DNA from: Aporhodopirellula aestuarii | GTDB taxonomy: Bacteria > Planctomycetota > Planctomycetia > Pirellulales > Pirellulaceae | Direction of reading: 5' to 3' | Assembly: GCF_023701485.1 (NCBI RefSeq) | Contig: NZ_JAMQBK010000011.1 | Location: 17,708 to 81,707, forward strand | Length of the DNA: 64,000 bases | Shown here: positions 27,757 through 38,322 of the stretch, one piece after another | Layout of the letters: each line of letters opens with the position of its first letter | Position numbering within the stretch: position 1 is the first letter of the stretch | The notes under the pieces: model-generated | Database searches by the model: none | Seen by the model: the letters and a program-made list of their open reading frames with translations, nothing else | Told to the model about the DNA's origin: nothing | Made by a program: the position numbers and the translations under genes

Positions 27757-27961
27757 TCGTCTAGTCCAAGTTGTGGATGCTACTTCGAAAGGACTTGATG
27801 GTGCCCCGCCCCGTTTGTGTATCCCAGCGAAATCGCAAGATGAATTTGATGACGCCGCAATCAGCTTCACGCCCACCCGAGATGGTAGCGGAAAACCGAC
27901 CGGTAGAGCGATTTGGGGACCGTTTTACAGAGCCGTCACGCGTCGGTTTACGAGGTGGTAT

Positions 27962-29068
27962 ATGAAAAATTTGCCGCTCCAACTGACACCCAATTACGCG
28001 TGGCGGAGTTACTTGGGAGGTTCGCGTCTGCGTGAGTTTCGCAAGGAAGCTGCCGGCGATGACGACCATTTCCCTGAAGATTGGCTCGCCTCGACATCGC
28101 GGGCGCGAAACGGCGAGCATCAACAGCGAGAGGACGAGGGAGTCTCGCACGTAACGGTAGACGGAAACGACATCGCTTTGACCGATCTGATTACCTCGGA
28201 ACCGGCGTGGTTCTGGGGAAATCAGACGCCGCCGGTCGATGAACCCGGACAGATCGGCGTGTTGATCAAATTGCTCGACGCTGGCGTCCGTCTTCACTTG
28301 CAGGCACATCCCAATCGCGAGTTTGTAAAGCAGCGTTTTGGCGGCAACGCTGGCAAGACCGAATGTTGGTACATCCTTTCTGTCCGTGACGAGAACGCAT
28401 ACGTCTACCTCGGTTTTCAGCATCCGCCAACACAACAAGCGTGGGCGAAGATGGTACGCGAACAAGATCTCGAAGGCATGCGGGGCTGCTTTGAAAAGAT
28501 TCCCGTCAAGCCGGGCGATTGCCTGATGGTTCCCTCGGGCACACCACACGCGATCGGCGAAGGGATCTTCATGATCGAACTGCAAGAGCCGACCGACTGG
28601 GTCGTGCGATGTGAGTTCAGCGCAGGCGGACATGTCCTCGAACACAACGCCCGCTTCATGGGACTCGAGCTAGATGACGTGTTGTCGATGTTCGACTACC
28701 GCGAGCATCCACTCGCGTCGCTCGAGGAGTCATTGATACAGCGACCCCATGTCATAAGGACGACGGATGCTTTCACCGAGGAGCGGGTCATCGATTCGAG
28801 GCATCAGGATTTTTTCCGGCTGCGCCGCTTCACTGGAAGCGGAGCCGCGGACTGGGTGGGAGGCGAACCGATGGTTTTGATCGCCCTCGCGGGATCGGGA
28901 ACGCTCAATGACGCAGCAATTTCCGCCGGTGAAACCTGGCTATTGCCTGGGGCGTCGGAGCAGTGGGATTGGCGTCCATCGACTTGCAAGCCTGGCAATG
29001 CCGCTTCATCGGCCACCGAGAAATGGTCGCTTTTGTTAGCTCAGCCTCCTCTACGACCAACACCTTAA
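27962..29068 (+). CDS. Type I mannose-6-phosphate isomerase-like protein
   Basis: 368 aa. The ATG at 27962 is chosen because GAGGTGG precedes it and homology begins there (MKNLPLQLTPNYAWRSYLGGSRLREFR); the 117 upstream codons in frame look non-coding. Zn-cupin motifs of class I PMI: HLQAHPNREFVKQRFGGNAGKTECWYIL (metal-binding His) and GDCLMVPSGTPHAIGEGIFMIELQEPTDW (catalytic-site His). Isomerises mannose-6-P and fructose-6-P or a related sugar. First gene of a plus-strand series with the symporter, SDR and lyase, so it may serve that pathway rather than central metabolism. Confidence 0.88.
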   Translation: MKNLPLQLTPNYAWRSYLGGSRLREFRKEAAGDDDHFPEDWLASTSRARNGEHQQREDEGVSHVTVDGNDIALTDLITSEPAWFWGNQTPPVDEPGQIGVLIKLLDAGVRLHLQAHPNREFVKQRFGGNAGKTECWYILSVRDENAYVYLGFQHPPTQQAWAKMVREQDLEGMRGCFEKIPVKPGDCLMVPSGTPHAIGEGIFMIELQEPTDWVVRCEFSAGGHVLEHNARFMGLELDDVLSMFDYREHPLASLEESLIQRPHVIRTTDAFTEERVIDSRHQDFFRLRRFTGSGAADWVGGEPMVLIALAGSGTLNDAAISAGETWLLPGASEQWDWRPSTCKPGNAASSATEKWSLLLAQPPLRPTP

Positions 29069-29218
29069 GGCCAAACCGGGAAGGATGGGGGACGTCTTCA
29101 AGGCGTTCAGGATCTATCCCGCAACCGACCAATATCGCGACGAATTCTGCTGCGAAATGACTACGAAGACACCGTGAAATCGCAGCAAAAACGCTGGTAG
29201 CGTATTTAGGAAATACTC

Positions 29219-30970
29219 ATGCTGACCGTCTATGACTACGCAGTAATCGCATTCTTTTTTGCATTCATGCTGGCGCTTGGTCCGATCTTCAAGCACTTCA
29301 GCAAGGACGACAGCGACTTTTTCCGCGGCGGCGGTCAGATGCTCTGGTGGATGGTCGGAGGATCAGCGTTCATGACGCAGTTCAGCGCGTGGACCTTTAC
29401 CGGTGCTGCTAGCAAAGCGTACGAAGACGGTACGCTCGTTGCGTTGATCTTTTTCGCCAATGCTGTTGGTTTTTTTCTGAACTATGCATGGTTCGCTCCG
29501 CGTTTTCGCCGGATGCGATTGGTCTCACCAATCGAAGCGGTGCGTGAGCGTTTCGGACCCGTCAACGAGCAAGTCTTTACTTGGCTGCAGATTCCAATGA
29601 GTCTCGTCTACGCCGCAATCTGGCTGAACGGACTCGCGGTGTTTGCGTCGGCCGTGTTCGGCTTTGATATGCAGCAGACGATTTGGGGCGTCGGTCTCGT
29701 GGTCATTGTACTGTCGGTGGCCGGCGGTTCATGGGCGATCGTTGCAGGCGACTTTGTGCAGTTATTGATTCTGATGGCAGTATCCATCGTGACCGCGGTC
29801 ATGGTGCTCGGTCATGCCGATATTGGAGGGCTGTCTGGTCTGATCGAAAAGGTGCCGAGCCATCACTTCAACTGGACCGAGGTAGCCCGTCCGCAGATCA
29901 TTTGGTTTTGGGTGATCGCTACGTTTGTGAAGCAATTCTTGATCCTCAACAACATGCAAGATTCGTATCGTTATCTAGGCGTCAAGAACGAACACCAGTC
30001 GCGTAAAGCGGCATTGCTCGCCTCGGGGTTGATGGTGGTCGGGCCGTTGATTTGGTTCATCCCGCCGATGGCAGCTCGCGTGTTGAGCCCCGATCTCGCG
30101 GTGGAATTTCCAACGCTTAAGAACCCCGCTGAGGCATCGTACATTTTTGCGGCGATGAATGTGCTTCCGATCGGAATGATGGGGCTTCTCGTCTGTGGCC
30201 TGTTCGCGGCAACGATATCGTCGATGGACAGCGGACTGAATCGCAATGCAGGCATCTTTGTTCGATGTTTTTACCATCGGGTTAAACCCGAATCTTCTTC
30301 AAAGCACCTGCTTGTGGTCGGACAAGTGATGTCGGGGCTGTTCGGTGTCATGATCATCGTGATTGCGATCTATATCAGCAAACTGGAAGATTTGGACCTG
30401 TTCAACGCAATGCTGTTGTTCAGCGGTTTGATTGCGATTCCGTATGTCATTCCGTTGGTGTGGGGCTTGATTCTGAAGAACACACCGCCGTGGTCGGGGT
30501 GGAGCACTGTGCTGATTGGCCTGCTCGTGTCACTTTCGATCAAATACTGGATCGATCCGGTCTGGTTTAGCAACATGTTCGGATTCGATTCCGAGATGAG
30601 CACCCGTGAAACCAACGACTACTATTACTTTTTCGGTATCTTCGCGAATGTTGTGATCTGCTCGGTTTGGTTCTTGTTCACGTCGCTGTTCAATCGATCG
30701 GCGAGTCCTGAGCACCATGAGCGGGTGGAGAAATTTTTTGCTTCGATGCGGACACCGATTGACTTTGCACGTGAAATTGGCGAAGCGAAGGATCAAGTGC
30801 AATCGAAGACCTTGGCGGTCCTGTGTTTCATCTACGGCGGTTTCGTCGCATTGATGTCGCTCGTTCCCAACTTGCCCAGCGGACGGATCGCGTTCCTGTT
30901 CTGCGGAGCGTTAATCGGCGGCGTCGGATTCTTACTTTACCGAGCATCTAAGAAGGAAACTTCCACTTGA
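29219..30970 (+). CDS. Sodium:solute symporter (SSS/SLC5 family)
   Basis: 583 aa integral membrane protein with about 13-14 hydrophobic segments. Family features: DSDFFRGGGQMLWWMVGGSAFMTQFSAWTFTGAASKAYEDG (TM1-2 and Na+-site region), RMRLVSPIEAVRERFG, IWFWVIATFVKQFLILNNMQDSYRY and the TISSMDSGLNRNAGIF segment. It likely imports mono- or oligo-uronides produced by the lyases encoded nearby. Its stop codon overlaps the TTG start of the following SDR by 4 bp, indicating an operon. Confidence 0.95.
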   Translation: MLTVYDYAVIAFFFAFMLALGPIFKHFSKDDSDFFRGGGQMLWWMVGGSAFMTQFSAWTFTGAASKAYEDGTLVALIFFANAVGFFLNYAWFAPRFRRMRLVSPIEAVRERFGPVNEQVFTWLQIPMSLVYAAIWLNGLAVFASAVFGFDMQQTIWGVGLVVIVLSVAGGSWAIVAGDFVQLLILMAVSIVTAVMVLGHADIGGLSGLIEKVPSHHFNWTEVARPQIIWFWVIATFVKQFLILNNMQDSYRYLGVKNEHQSRKAALLASGLMVVGPLIWFIPPMAARVLSPDLAVEFPTLKNPAEASYIFAAMNVLPIGMMGLLVCGLFAATISSMDSGLNRNAGIFVRCFYHRVKPESSSKHLLVVGQVMSGLFGVMIIVIAIYISKLEDLDLFNAMLLFSGLIAIPYVIPLVWGLILKNTPPWSGWSTVLIGLLVSLSIKYWIDPVWFSNMFGFDSEMSTRETNDYYYFFGIFANVVICSVWFLFTSLFNRSASPEHHERVEKFFASMRTPIDFAREIGEAKDQVQSKTLAVLCFIYGGFVALMSLVPNLPSGRIAFLFCGALIGGVGFLLYRASKKETST

Positions 30971-31722
30971 AAAATAAACTCCATGGCAAACGTGCGTTGG
31001 TCACCGCCGGCGTGCAAGGAATCGGATTGGCGATCAGTCGAGCGTTGTTGGATGAAGGATGTCAGGTCGCGGTGCACTATTTCTCGTCCGCCGATGCGGC
31101 GACAGAACTCAGAAACGAATACGGTGGGCGGGTGCATGCATTTCAAGCCGACCTGACAGACCCGGCGCAAGCAAAGCAAACGGTGGAGGCCGCCATTGAA
31201 GCTTTGGGGGGGCTCGACGTTTTGGTCAATAATGCAGGTTCGTTGGTAGCTCGACGAAATCTCGACGAAGTCGACATGAGTTTTTGGCAAACGGTCCTCG
31301 ACGTCAACGTGACCTCGATGATGAACGTTACCAAGTTTTCTGCGCCTGCGTTGCGGAAGGCAAACGGTGCGAGCATCGTGAATCTCGCTTCGTTGGCCGG
31401 ACGTAAGGGCGGGCACGCCGGTTCGCTCGTTTACTCAACTGCCAAAGGCGCTGTGCTGACGATGACCCGCGCATTGTCCGCCGAGTTGGGGCGCGACGGC
31501 GTGCGGGTGAACGCTCTCGCTCCCGGCCTGATTCTCGAGACGAGTTTTCATAACACCCACACGACCAAGGAATCGGCCGACGCCACGATTGCGCAAATCC
31601 CGATCGGACGCGCAGGCAATCCTAACGATGTCGCTCACGCGGCGGTCTTTTTAGCCGAACAGTTCGACGGATTTATTACCGGATCAACACTCGATATCAA
31701 CGGTGGAGTTTATTGCGCATGA
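30967..31722 (+). CDS. SDR-family oxidoreductase, TTG start
   Basis: 251 aa. The TTG at 30967 is supported by AAGGAA (30953-30958) 8 nt upstream and by the 4-bp overlap with the symporter stop. Cofactor loop TAGVQGIG (Ala in place of the usual first Gly), NNAGSLVA, Ser in NLASLAGRKGG, YSTAK catalytic Tyr/Lys and NALAPGLILET. Probably reduces a keto sugar acid, like the DEH or KDG-type reductases in uronate pathways (inference). Followed by an ATGA overlap with the lyase gene. Confidence 0.92.
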   Translation: MKNKLHGKRALVTAGVQGIGLAISRALLDEGCQVAVHYFSSADAATELRNEYGGRVHAFQADLTDPAQAKQTVEAAIEALGGLDVLVNNAGSLVARRNLDEVDMSFWQTVLDVNVTSMMNVTKFSAPALRKANGASIVNLASLAGRKGGHAGSLVYSTAKGAVLTMTRALSAELGRDGVRVNALAPGLILETSFHNTHTTKESADATIAQIPIGRAGNPNDVAHAAVFLAEQFDGFITGSTLDINGGVYCA

Positions 31723-33998
31723 AGATACTCATTATCAAACCGAATGAATTTAACGGATCATCCCATGGGGGAATTCGCCCAGACTTGAGTGCGCGCTCTT
31801 GGCGGAATGCTATAGCGAGTTCCGTTACGGCTTTAGTCGCGTGTTTGCTCATGTCGGTGACGAGTCACGCGGTGGAAAAAGCAAACTATGAATCCTACAA
31901 CGGCTTCACATGCTATTCGGTTCCAAAATTGCCGGGTAAAGAAACGCACCCGTCGCTCTGGTTCCGCGCCGAAGACGCTGAAACGCTGCGTGCTAAGAAA
32001 GACCGAGACGAACAGGCCGCGCGTTTGTGGAAACAGATCGCCGAAAGCGAATTCCTGACGATGGATCTGATGCCGACCCCATCGGCCAATGATGACAAGA
32101 ATCCGATTCACAAGTACTACGGCTACATGTCGCAAGCCGCCAAATATTCCGGCTTTATGATCTGGATGAGCGAAGATCCGGCGGAGCAAAAAGGTTGGAT
32201 CGACCGCACGGTAGCTTTGCTCAACCGCGCCTACGACGGACCGATTTATCTACTTGACCCAAAACAGAAGGGCGGTCCGACCGATGAAATTTATCTCGGT
32301 ACGTGGCTTCAGAACTACGCATCTGCGTACGACTGGGTGCAACCGTTCCTCACCGAAGCACAGGACAAGGGAATTCGCGAGAAATTGATTAAACAGGCCG
32401 ACTGGATGGGAAAAAATATCTATAAGTGGTCGTCACGCCCCCATAACCACCTGTCCAAACCTGCTTGGGGATTGGGGTCGGCGGCTCTTACGCTGTGCGA
32501 AGAAAAAGACGCTTACAGTTGGCTCGGTGTCGCGTTGGCGGCAGGCAACGACAACACACGCTACTTCTTCAGCGGCGACGGCATCTACCGCGAGGGATCG
32601 CATTACATGATCTTCAGTTGGACAAATTTTCTGCCCTTCATGATCCACTACAACAATGTTTCAGGTGTCAACCAGTTCCAAGAATTTCAGCCTTTGATGG
32701 AGTGGGGCGTGGCGGTGCGTAACAGCATGGGATGGCTACCGAATATTGAAGACTCGTTCATTCGGCCGTTCCCGGCACACATGGCTGCGTCGATGTACAA
32801 AGGCAGTTCGACTTACCTGCACAGTTCTGCGCCGCTCGCGGAAATCATGATGTGGGCGTGGAACACGACCGATATGACGCCGTTTGATGAGGCACTCGAG
32901 CGGACCGGCTACAACTACACCGGTGCCTCATGGGACGACTCGTTGCCGCTCGACGAATACTTAACGTATGACCCGTCGATCAAGTCCACGGCCCCCGATG
33001 TATCGCCGACGGTTTTTCTCGACGGTGGACAGAGCATCTTCCGCAACACGTGGAAAACCAGCGATCCCGCCGGGCGTTATCTACTGTTCCAGGGTGTGGC
33101 GGAAGCTGACAACCATCAGCATGCCGAGCACCTCAGCTTTATCATCTCGGCAGAAAATCAGATGATGGCCTCTGATGCCGGATATAGCCGCGCGAGCTAT
33201 TCCGAAAAGATCCGTACCGAGTGGTACAACCAGGCCGCAGCACATAACGTGGTCACGCTCGACGGCATGGCTCCGGTCGACATTGCAGAAAACGTTACGC
33301 CGGTATCACGTCACCGCATCGACACCACGTTCTTTGATTTCGAAGAGAAAGAGGCTCCCTACCCGTCCGGCGGCAAACTGCGTCGCGCGGTTGCCTTTCC
33401 CGGCGAGTCGTATTTTGTTGTCGCTGATATCGTCAGTTCCCCGCATGAAGCGGAAGCGGTGGCGTTGTTGCATGGAGGCCGAGCAACGATGAATGGTGAC
33501 GGAAATTACCGCGTTTGGAACTATGAAGACGACACCTATGGTCCTGCGGCGCATCTGCACGTATGGACGTTTGGATCAGCCGATAACTTCAAGATTGAAA
33601 ATGCGATGGGCGAACTCACCTACCTGAAGGGTGACTTTGATGAGTTCCCGTGCACGAAAGCCCGCGGAACGGACGCCGAGCAGGTGTTCCTGCAAATCCT
33701 TTTCCCGTCGGCAAAAGGAACGGATCCGCCAAAGGTTTCTTCCGTCAAGAATGGCAAGCAGGTGTTGGTAACGGTTCAGGATGGAAACGTTACCGATAGG
33801 TTCCTACTGCAACCTGCCAATGCACCGGCGGTGTTCCAAGATTTGGAATCGGACGCGACGTTCGCGTGGGTTCGCGAAGAGGACGGAAGAGTAACCAAAC
33901 TTGCCGTTCGCGAAGCAACCAATCTTAAAGCAAACGGAACCGTCTTCCTTCAGTCGGACGAGCCGCGAACGGGCGCACGCGAGAGAGGAGCAAAGTGA
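31719..33998 (+). CDS. Heparinase II/III-like polysaccharide lyase, secreted
   Basis: 759 aa from the ATG at 31719, which overlaps the SDR stop (ATGA). An N-terminal extension precedes a hydrophobic signal (ASSVTALVACLLMSVTSHAVE). Residues about 100-400 form an alpha/alpha toroid (SSRPHNHLSKPAWGLGSAAL, FFSGDGIYREGSHYMIFSWTNFLPFMIHY with candidate catalytic Tyr). The C-terminal Hepar_II_III beta-sandwich carries HQHAEHLSFIISAENQMMASDAGYS with candidate metal or catalytic His. Families PL12, PL15, PL17, PL21 or similar are possible. The neighbouring PL6 makes an alginate-type oligo-lyase plausible, the GH88 a glucuronan- or heparinoid-type one. Last gene of the four-gene operon. Confidence 0.85.
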   Translation: MKILIIKPNEFNGSSHGGIRPDLSARSWRNAIASSVTALVACLLMSVTSHAVEKANYESYNGFTCYSVPKLPGKETHPSLWFRAEDAETLRAKKDRDEQAARLWKQIAESEFLTMDLMPTPSANDDKNPIHKYYGYMSQAAKYSGFMIWMSEDPAEQKGWIDRTVALLNRAYDGPIYLLDPKQKGGPTDEIYLGTWLQNYASAYDWVQPFLTEAQDKGIREKLIKQADWMGKNIYKWSSRPHNHLSKPAWGLGSAALTLCEEKDAYSWLGVALAAGNDNTRYFFSGDGIYREGSHYMIFSWTNFLPFMIHYNNVSGVNQFQEFQPLMEWGVAVRNSMGWLPNIEDSFIRPFPAHMAASMYKGSSTYLHSSAPLAEIMMWAWNTTDMTPFDEALERTGYNYTGASWDDSLPLDEYLTYDPSIKSTAPDVSPTVFLDGGQSIFRNTWKTSDPAGRYLLFQGVAEADNHQHAEHLSFIISAENQMMASDAGYSRASYSEKIRTEWYNQAAAHNVVTLDGMAPVDIAENVTPVSRHRIDTTFFDFEEKEAPYPSGGKLRRAVAFPGESYFVVADIVSSPHEAEAVALLHGGRATMNGDGNYRVWNYEDDTYGPAAHLHVWTFGSADNFKIENAMGELTYLKGDFDEFPCTKARGTDAEQVFLQILFPSAKGTDPPKVSSVKNGKQVLVTVQDGNVTDRFLLQPANAPAVFQDLESDATFAWVREEDGRVTKLAVREATNLKANGTVFLQSDEPRTGARERGAK

Positions 33999-34070
33999 GT
34001 TCGCGTTAGCGTCCCACCGTGAGGTTTCGCAAAAGATCTTTTCACACTGGTGGCAGGTATTGGCCTTAGT

Positions 34071-34156
34071 CGCAATGAGTCGTAAGACGGCGGCTCCGAA
34101 GGAGACGTGATTGAGTGCCCGTTTTAGCGGAACGGCGCAAGCCGTCCGGTCCCACG
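34071..34156. repeat. 86-bp tandem repeat, copy 1
   Basis: Starts cgcaatgagtcg and ends ccgtccggtcccacg, with ggcggctccgaaggagac and agcggaacggcgcaagccg inside. It is matched almost base for base by 34188-34273 (117-bp period). No coding region is supported in 33999-34477. Confidence 0.75.
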
Positions 34157-34187
34157 ATATAAGACGGTTTGCAGGATTGATGCTAGC

Positions 34188-34295
34188 CGCAATGAGTCGC
34201 AAGGCGGCGGCTCCGAAGGAGACGTGCTTGAGTGCCCGTCCTAGCGGAACGGCGCAAGCCGTCCGGTTCCACGCTACCAGACGGCTTGCGCCGTT
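34188..34295. repeat. 86-bp tandem repeat, copy 2, with hairpin arm
   Basis: Repeat copy at 34188-34273, plus a right arm at 34276-34295 forming a 20-bp inverted repeat (one mismatch) with aacggcgcaagccgtccggt at 34248-34267. The same palindrome family appears at 46328-46385. Confidence 0.75.
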
Positions 34296-34477
34296 ACACT
34301 GCGCTTTCAAAAGGTAATTCACGATCTCTTTGGTTCGAGTAACCCAAGATTGCGGGTTAGATAGCACACAAAGATCGACTGGCAGTCGGGCTTACAGATG
34401 TGATGTGTGTCCCGAGTACCGACGGCACAAACGATGCCTCATCGAACGTCTTGCTGCGGGAGCTGCAATGCAATCCA

Positions 34478-35904
34478 TCACTTCCACTGCGGACCAACCG
34501 TTTGCTTGGTAGGAAACATCGGATTTTGTGAACCTGGTTCGTCGCATCCGATTGTCGAATACTGTGGTCGGGGATCGCCGTCGATGTCTTCCATGACGCT
34601 AGACGCGACGGAGGATCGTAATCCTTCGTTTGCGTCAGGACGCAACAAACCGGTCGGATCGCGTTGCCAGGTGACCTTAACCTGACGGCACTTGAGCGGT
34701 TTGTCTTTCGCGTGCGGCAAAGCCTCGGAGACGTTTGCGTTGTCAACAAAACGTATGCTCGAGAGATCTGGTCCGGTGCGCAGGATTTCCCGATTCGTCG
34801 TGGAAAACAGATTTTGAGCGATCAGAGAGTTGACGGGATAGACTTGCCTGCCCGGTTTTTCGCCCGCTCCGATTTCAAGTGACGAATAGCAGTCGATGAC
34901 GGTGTTGTTCAACAATTGCGCGTTTTGGACGGGGCGTACCCGTTGAGCGGGGAGTTCTTGATTCCGCAATAAAGGCAAAGCGCTGCAAGATTGGAGGTTC
35001 CCGTGATGCCTTCAAAATAGTTGTTTCTCACGACGTGATCGTTCCCGATCACACGCACGCCACCCGTGTTTGGCTTGCCGCGTCCAAGGAATACGTTTTT
35101 CTCAACAAGGCATCGGTGACCGTGGCGTAGCGTCAGGGAGCCGATGCAGGCATCGAACACATTTCGTCGGTAGATGTTCCCGCAGGATTTGCTGGAGATG
35201 ATTTCTGCTTCGCCGTCGCAAGCTTCAAAGTAGTTGTCTTCGACGATCGTCTGCGAATCGAACTCAGAGACGTCGCTTGTTCCGACACGAATGGTTTCAC
35301 CTCCATTCTCTCCAAGTTCCGGCCGCGGGCCGAAGTGATTGTGATCGATACGGTGGTGGCCGGCCGTCTCGGTCACTCGCACGACCAACGTGGTGCCCGC
35401 ATTGGATTTACCGCCGAGGTAACAGTGGTCGATCCGATTGTTCGTTCCGTAAATAGCGAGCCAATGTGTTGACTGGGTTTCCTTCGCTGGGAAAGTCGGT
35501 TGGTCGAAGACACACTGGGTCAAACGGCTGTGCACCGCCAATGACTTACTATCGGCGCGGAACTCGACTGCATCGGAATTTTGGGTGAGGTCGCGAAACA
35601 CGAAATCCTTAACGACAACGTGTTGGCCGGAAAATCGGAAACGTGAGGCACCGGTGATGATTGTCTTGCCGGGAGTCCGAGCCTGCACTGTAATCGGAGC
35701 TTGGGACGTACCAGGAAGGTCTTTTAGCCGGATGTCGACGTCCTTCCATTGTCCTTCAGCGAATGTGATCGTGTCGCCAGCTTTGACGGACTTCGCAACA
35801 TCGCTCAGCGAATTTGTGTTTGTGATGAGGTGATCGCCCGCATTTGCCAGCGGGGCAGCCAGTAGAAGCGCCGTAGCGAAAACCGTTTGCAAGTTTGCAT
35901 TCAT
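34478..35904 (-). pseudogene. PL6-family polysaccharide lyase interrupted by a one-base frameshift
   Basis: A secreted PL6 (alginate lyase/chondroitinase B type) beta-helix enzyme in two frames: 34909-35904 encodes the N-terminal part, 34478-34978 the C-terminal part. Signal MNANLQTVFATALLLAAPLANAG at 35904 (an in-frame TTG at 35916 is less likely). PL6 features: GDTITFAEGQWKDVDIRL, HWLAIYGTNNRIDHCYLGGKSNAGTTL, catalytic Lys region EIISSKSCGNIY, catalytic Arg region LTLRHGHRCLVEKNVF, NYFEGITG. The first frame stops after SPLNGYAPSKTRNC. Adding one C to the run read from 34934-34931 gives SPLNGYAPVQNAQLLNNTVIDC and joins the second frame, which continues to VMEDIDGDPRP. Either a recent inactivating deletion or a sequencing error in a homopolymer. 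Confidence 0.85.
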
Positions 35905-35966
35905 CGAAGTGACCAAATCACCGCTGACTGAAAAAGAAGGCCAATTTTTGTTGTTGGCGATTGCAT

Positions 35967-36001
35967 AAAAAAACTCGGGCCCTGCACTCAGGGCCCGAGT
36001 T
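35967..36001 (-). terminator. Intrinsic terminator downstream of the DUF1559 gene
   Basis: Perfect 13-bp stem aactcgggccctg (35972-35984) / cagggcccgagtt (35989-36001), 4-nt loop, with A7 at 35967-35973. Read on the minus strand this is a GC-rich hairpin followed by a T-tract, 28 bp after the stop of the gene at 36029. Confidence 0.9.
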
Positions 36002-36028
36002 CACATGGTTACTTCAGGTTAGTGTTCC

Positions 36029-37276
36029 TTAGAAGCTCTCGTCGATGACTTCTTTATTGGCTCGGGTTCCCAGTGAGCCCCACAAGCCGTAGTGACTCTC
36101 GTGGCCCACGAATGAGCTGCTGACCTTGACAGGAGCTTTCGTTTGATTGCCCGCTTCGATCGAATCGGTGACAAACTTGACCGCACCATCTCCCATCAGC
36201 ACGTGGCAGCCTCCTTGGTGACGACTGCTAGGCGGCAGGTATCCGGTCGCGTTTACCGCCACGATTGACGCGTCCTGGTCCATCACGTTGGTTGAGGTCG
36301 AAGGAATTTGACTCAAACCGGTGGCAGAGTTCGGCGGAAGGATCGTGTTCATGACTGAGAACACTGGGTTTCCATCGGCCCAACGGTAGCCACGAGCTTG
36401 CCCTGAGCTGCCTGCTGCTGTCAGTGTCGTGACAGAGCCAACGTCCCAGAATTGAGGGCGAGTCGCGTCTGCGCCGATGCTTACTTGGTTGGGTGACTGC
36501 GACCCGAGATCCATGCCAGTTTTCGGGTTCGTGCGAGTGTCATTGTCACCAAGATCCGTGGTGATCTCACCCGCGATAATCGTGTTGGCGAGACCATCCA
36601 GTATGTCGCGAAATGCTGTCTTTTGGTGAGGCACGAAGGCACCCCGTTGCGTTGTGCGGGTCGCTAAAGCACGGCTGGAAGTCCGCTCAAGCTTTTCATT
36701 GCAGGCACCGTCGGTTCCGCGGTTGGGGCTGTCCCCTAGACACGCTGCGTAGTTCGTTCGTCCGAATGCGGGCAGTCCGACACCTGGGTCGCTGGGGCAG
36801 CGAAATGCGGGAACTTCCGTTGAATACGGTCCGTAGGTTGCGTTTTCTGGTGTCGGTCCCATTGCTGGCCAAGTTCCAGGCGTGCCGTTGGTGTTGGGGG
36901 CATTAGGGTTGCTGATCTGCTCCCACAGTGCCTGACCTTCGACGAACGGAATGATGCCAACCAGAAAACTCTGTTGCTCGTTATTCTTCGTAACGCTCGG
37001 AGTCGGCCACCGGTCCGGGCTGATCAACTTACCGCCGCCACCGCTGGCAAATCCACTTGTTCCAGACTTGTGCGTGGGCAGTTGGTTGTATGCGGAATGG
37101 TAGTTGTGAATTCCAAGGCCGAGCTGCTTGAAGTTGTTACTGCAGCTCATCCGTCGTGCCGCTTCACGAGCTGCTTGGACGGCAGGAAGTAATAGTCCAA
37201 CGAGCACGCCAATGATTGCGATGACGACCAGCAATTCGACGAGCGTGAATGCCTGTCGTTTGGAACGTGAGTACAT
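36029..37276 (-). CDS. DUF1559 protein with type IV pilin-like N-terminus
   Basis: 415 aa from the ATG at 37276; the frame extends 19 codons upstream. Prepilin-type signal [54 protein letters not shown] (cleavage before F, Glu at position 5) followed by the DUF1559 (SBP_bac_10-like) beta-rich domain, with [26 protein letters not shown] and the C-terminal [30 protein letters not shown] planctomycete-expanded family, presumably surface or pseudopilus-associated; function not established. Closely related to the protein at 58096-59319. Strong terminator downstream, long geneless region upstream. Confidence 0.93.
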   Translation of the reverse strand: MYSRSKRQAFTLVELLVVIAIIGVLVGLLLPAVQAAREAARRMSCSNNFKQLGLGIHNYHSAYNQLPTHKSGTSGFASGGGGKLISPDRWPTPSVTKNNEQQSFLVGIIPFVEGQALWEQISNPNAPNTNGTPGTWPAMGPTPENATYGPYSTEVPAFRCPSDPGVGLPAFGRTNYAACLGDSPNRGTDGACNEKLERTSSRALATRTTQRGAFVPHQKTAFRDILDGLANTIIAGEITTDLGDNDTRTNPKTGMDLGSQSPNQVSIGADATRPQFWDVGSVTTLTAAGSSGQARGYRWADGNPVFSVMNTILPPNSATGLSQIPSTSTNVMDQDASIVAVNATGYLPPSSRHQGGCHVLMGDGAVKFVTDSIEAGNQTKAPVKVSSSFVGHESHYGLWGSLGTRANKEVIDESF

Positions 37277-38322
37277 GACAAAAACCTTTTCGATAATGAA
37301 CAAAAGAGATGGGAACCGCGAGGGTCCGTTCAACCGATGCTTAGAGAAGTCGGGTTAGATGAAACGGGAAAAGTGGATTAACCGACCGCGACGTAATGAC
37401 CTCCTCAGTACTCGCTTAAGAGGAAGGGGGAGATGCAAGCTGTAAACGTACTTTAACGTTGCCTTACGGCCCACTCAAGTGATAAATATGAAATTATTAG
37501 TGCGAAAAATTAGCATCTAAGCGCAAGTCGTTTGTTGTCAGTGGTTTAGGTGGGTGTCAAGCTATTTATTATTATCGATTCGTGGCGGTTGATGCTCATG
37601 GCGGCCCCTTTTTGAGCGAGTTGGGGCTAGCAAACCAAATGCACACGCGTGAACGACGGTCGCTTGGCCCGATTGCACGCCCGTGAAGCGACTCAGCGGG
37701 CGATTTCGAGACGCGGCGGATGTCGTTTGTTGCGAGGGCTCGAAAGTGGGTCGTCGGTCCGTCGACGCTTCATTTCGCCGCAAGTTGCCGGATTCGCGTC
37801 AGGCCTAGAAAAGCCTCTGGTGGCAAGTCCGGGACACACGTTGAATCAATTGCCCGGCATGACAGGTAATGATTCCATTCTCAGTGGCGCCTTCCTTGCG
37901 AAGAACGCTCGGTCGCCGCAGGCGAAAAGGAGCTGTCGCGTCCACCCAGTTTGAGAGCCAATGTGATTGAATCCACGTCCATGTTAGAAGGGCACCGTGC
38001 GCGAGATTGACGGTCCAACGCGACATTATCATCGACAATAGCGTGGCCACGAATGGGGTGGGCGCATGGAAGAACCCGACGTGTCGTCGATGATACCAGT
38101 GGATGCGCCCGAGCCAATTACCATCGACAGCATGAAAACTGGCAGTGTGCGCCGCTCCTCTTTCGAAAAAGTTGGGCCTCGCAAACGCCCAAAAACGCGT
38201 ACCTTCTTAGCGGCAGGATGCGAGTCCTCCGGTGTCAGAAATCTTCAAGTTGAGCGTTAAGAAAAACACTAATCAACGGCTCACATCAATAATCCCTGGC
38301 ACCCGTGCTATTAAACTTCCGT
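37277..38322. other. Geneless stretch of about 1 kb
   Basis: No reading frame with recognisable family features; the short open frames (up to 101 codons) have no plausible ribosome site or conservation that I can see. An AT-rich part (about 37440-37570) probably holds the promoter of the DUF1559 gene. No repeats of the families noted elsewhere. Confidence 0.4.

Noticed and set aside
27611..27961. N-terminal extension of the mannose-6-phosphate isomerase frame
   Set aside because: 117 codons without homology covering a promoter-like region with a palindrome; a good ribosome site precedes 27962.
37649..37954. 101-codon plus-strand frame in the 1-kb gap
   Set aside because: Arg-rich, random-looking; overlaps other equally poor frames on both strands.
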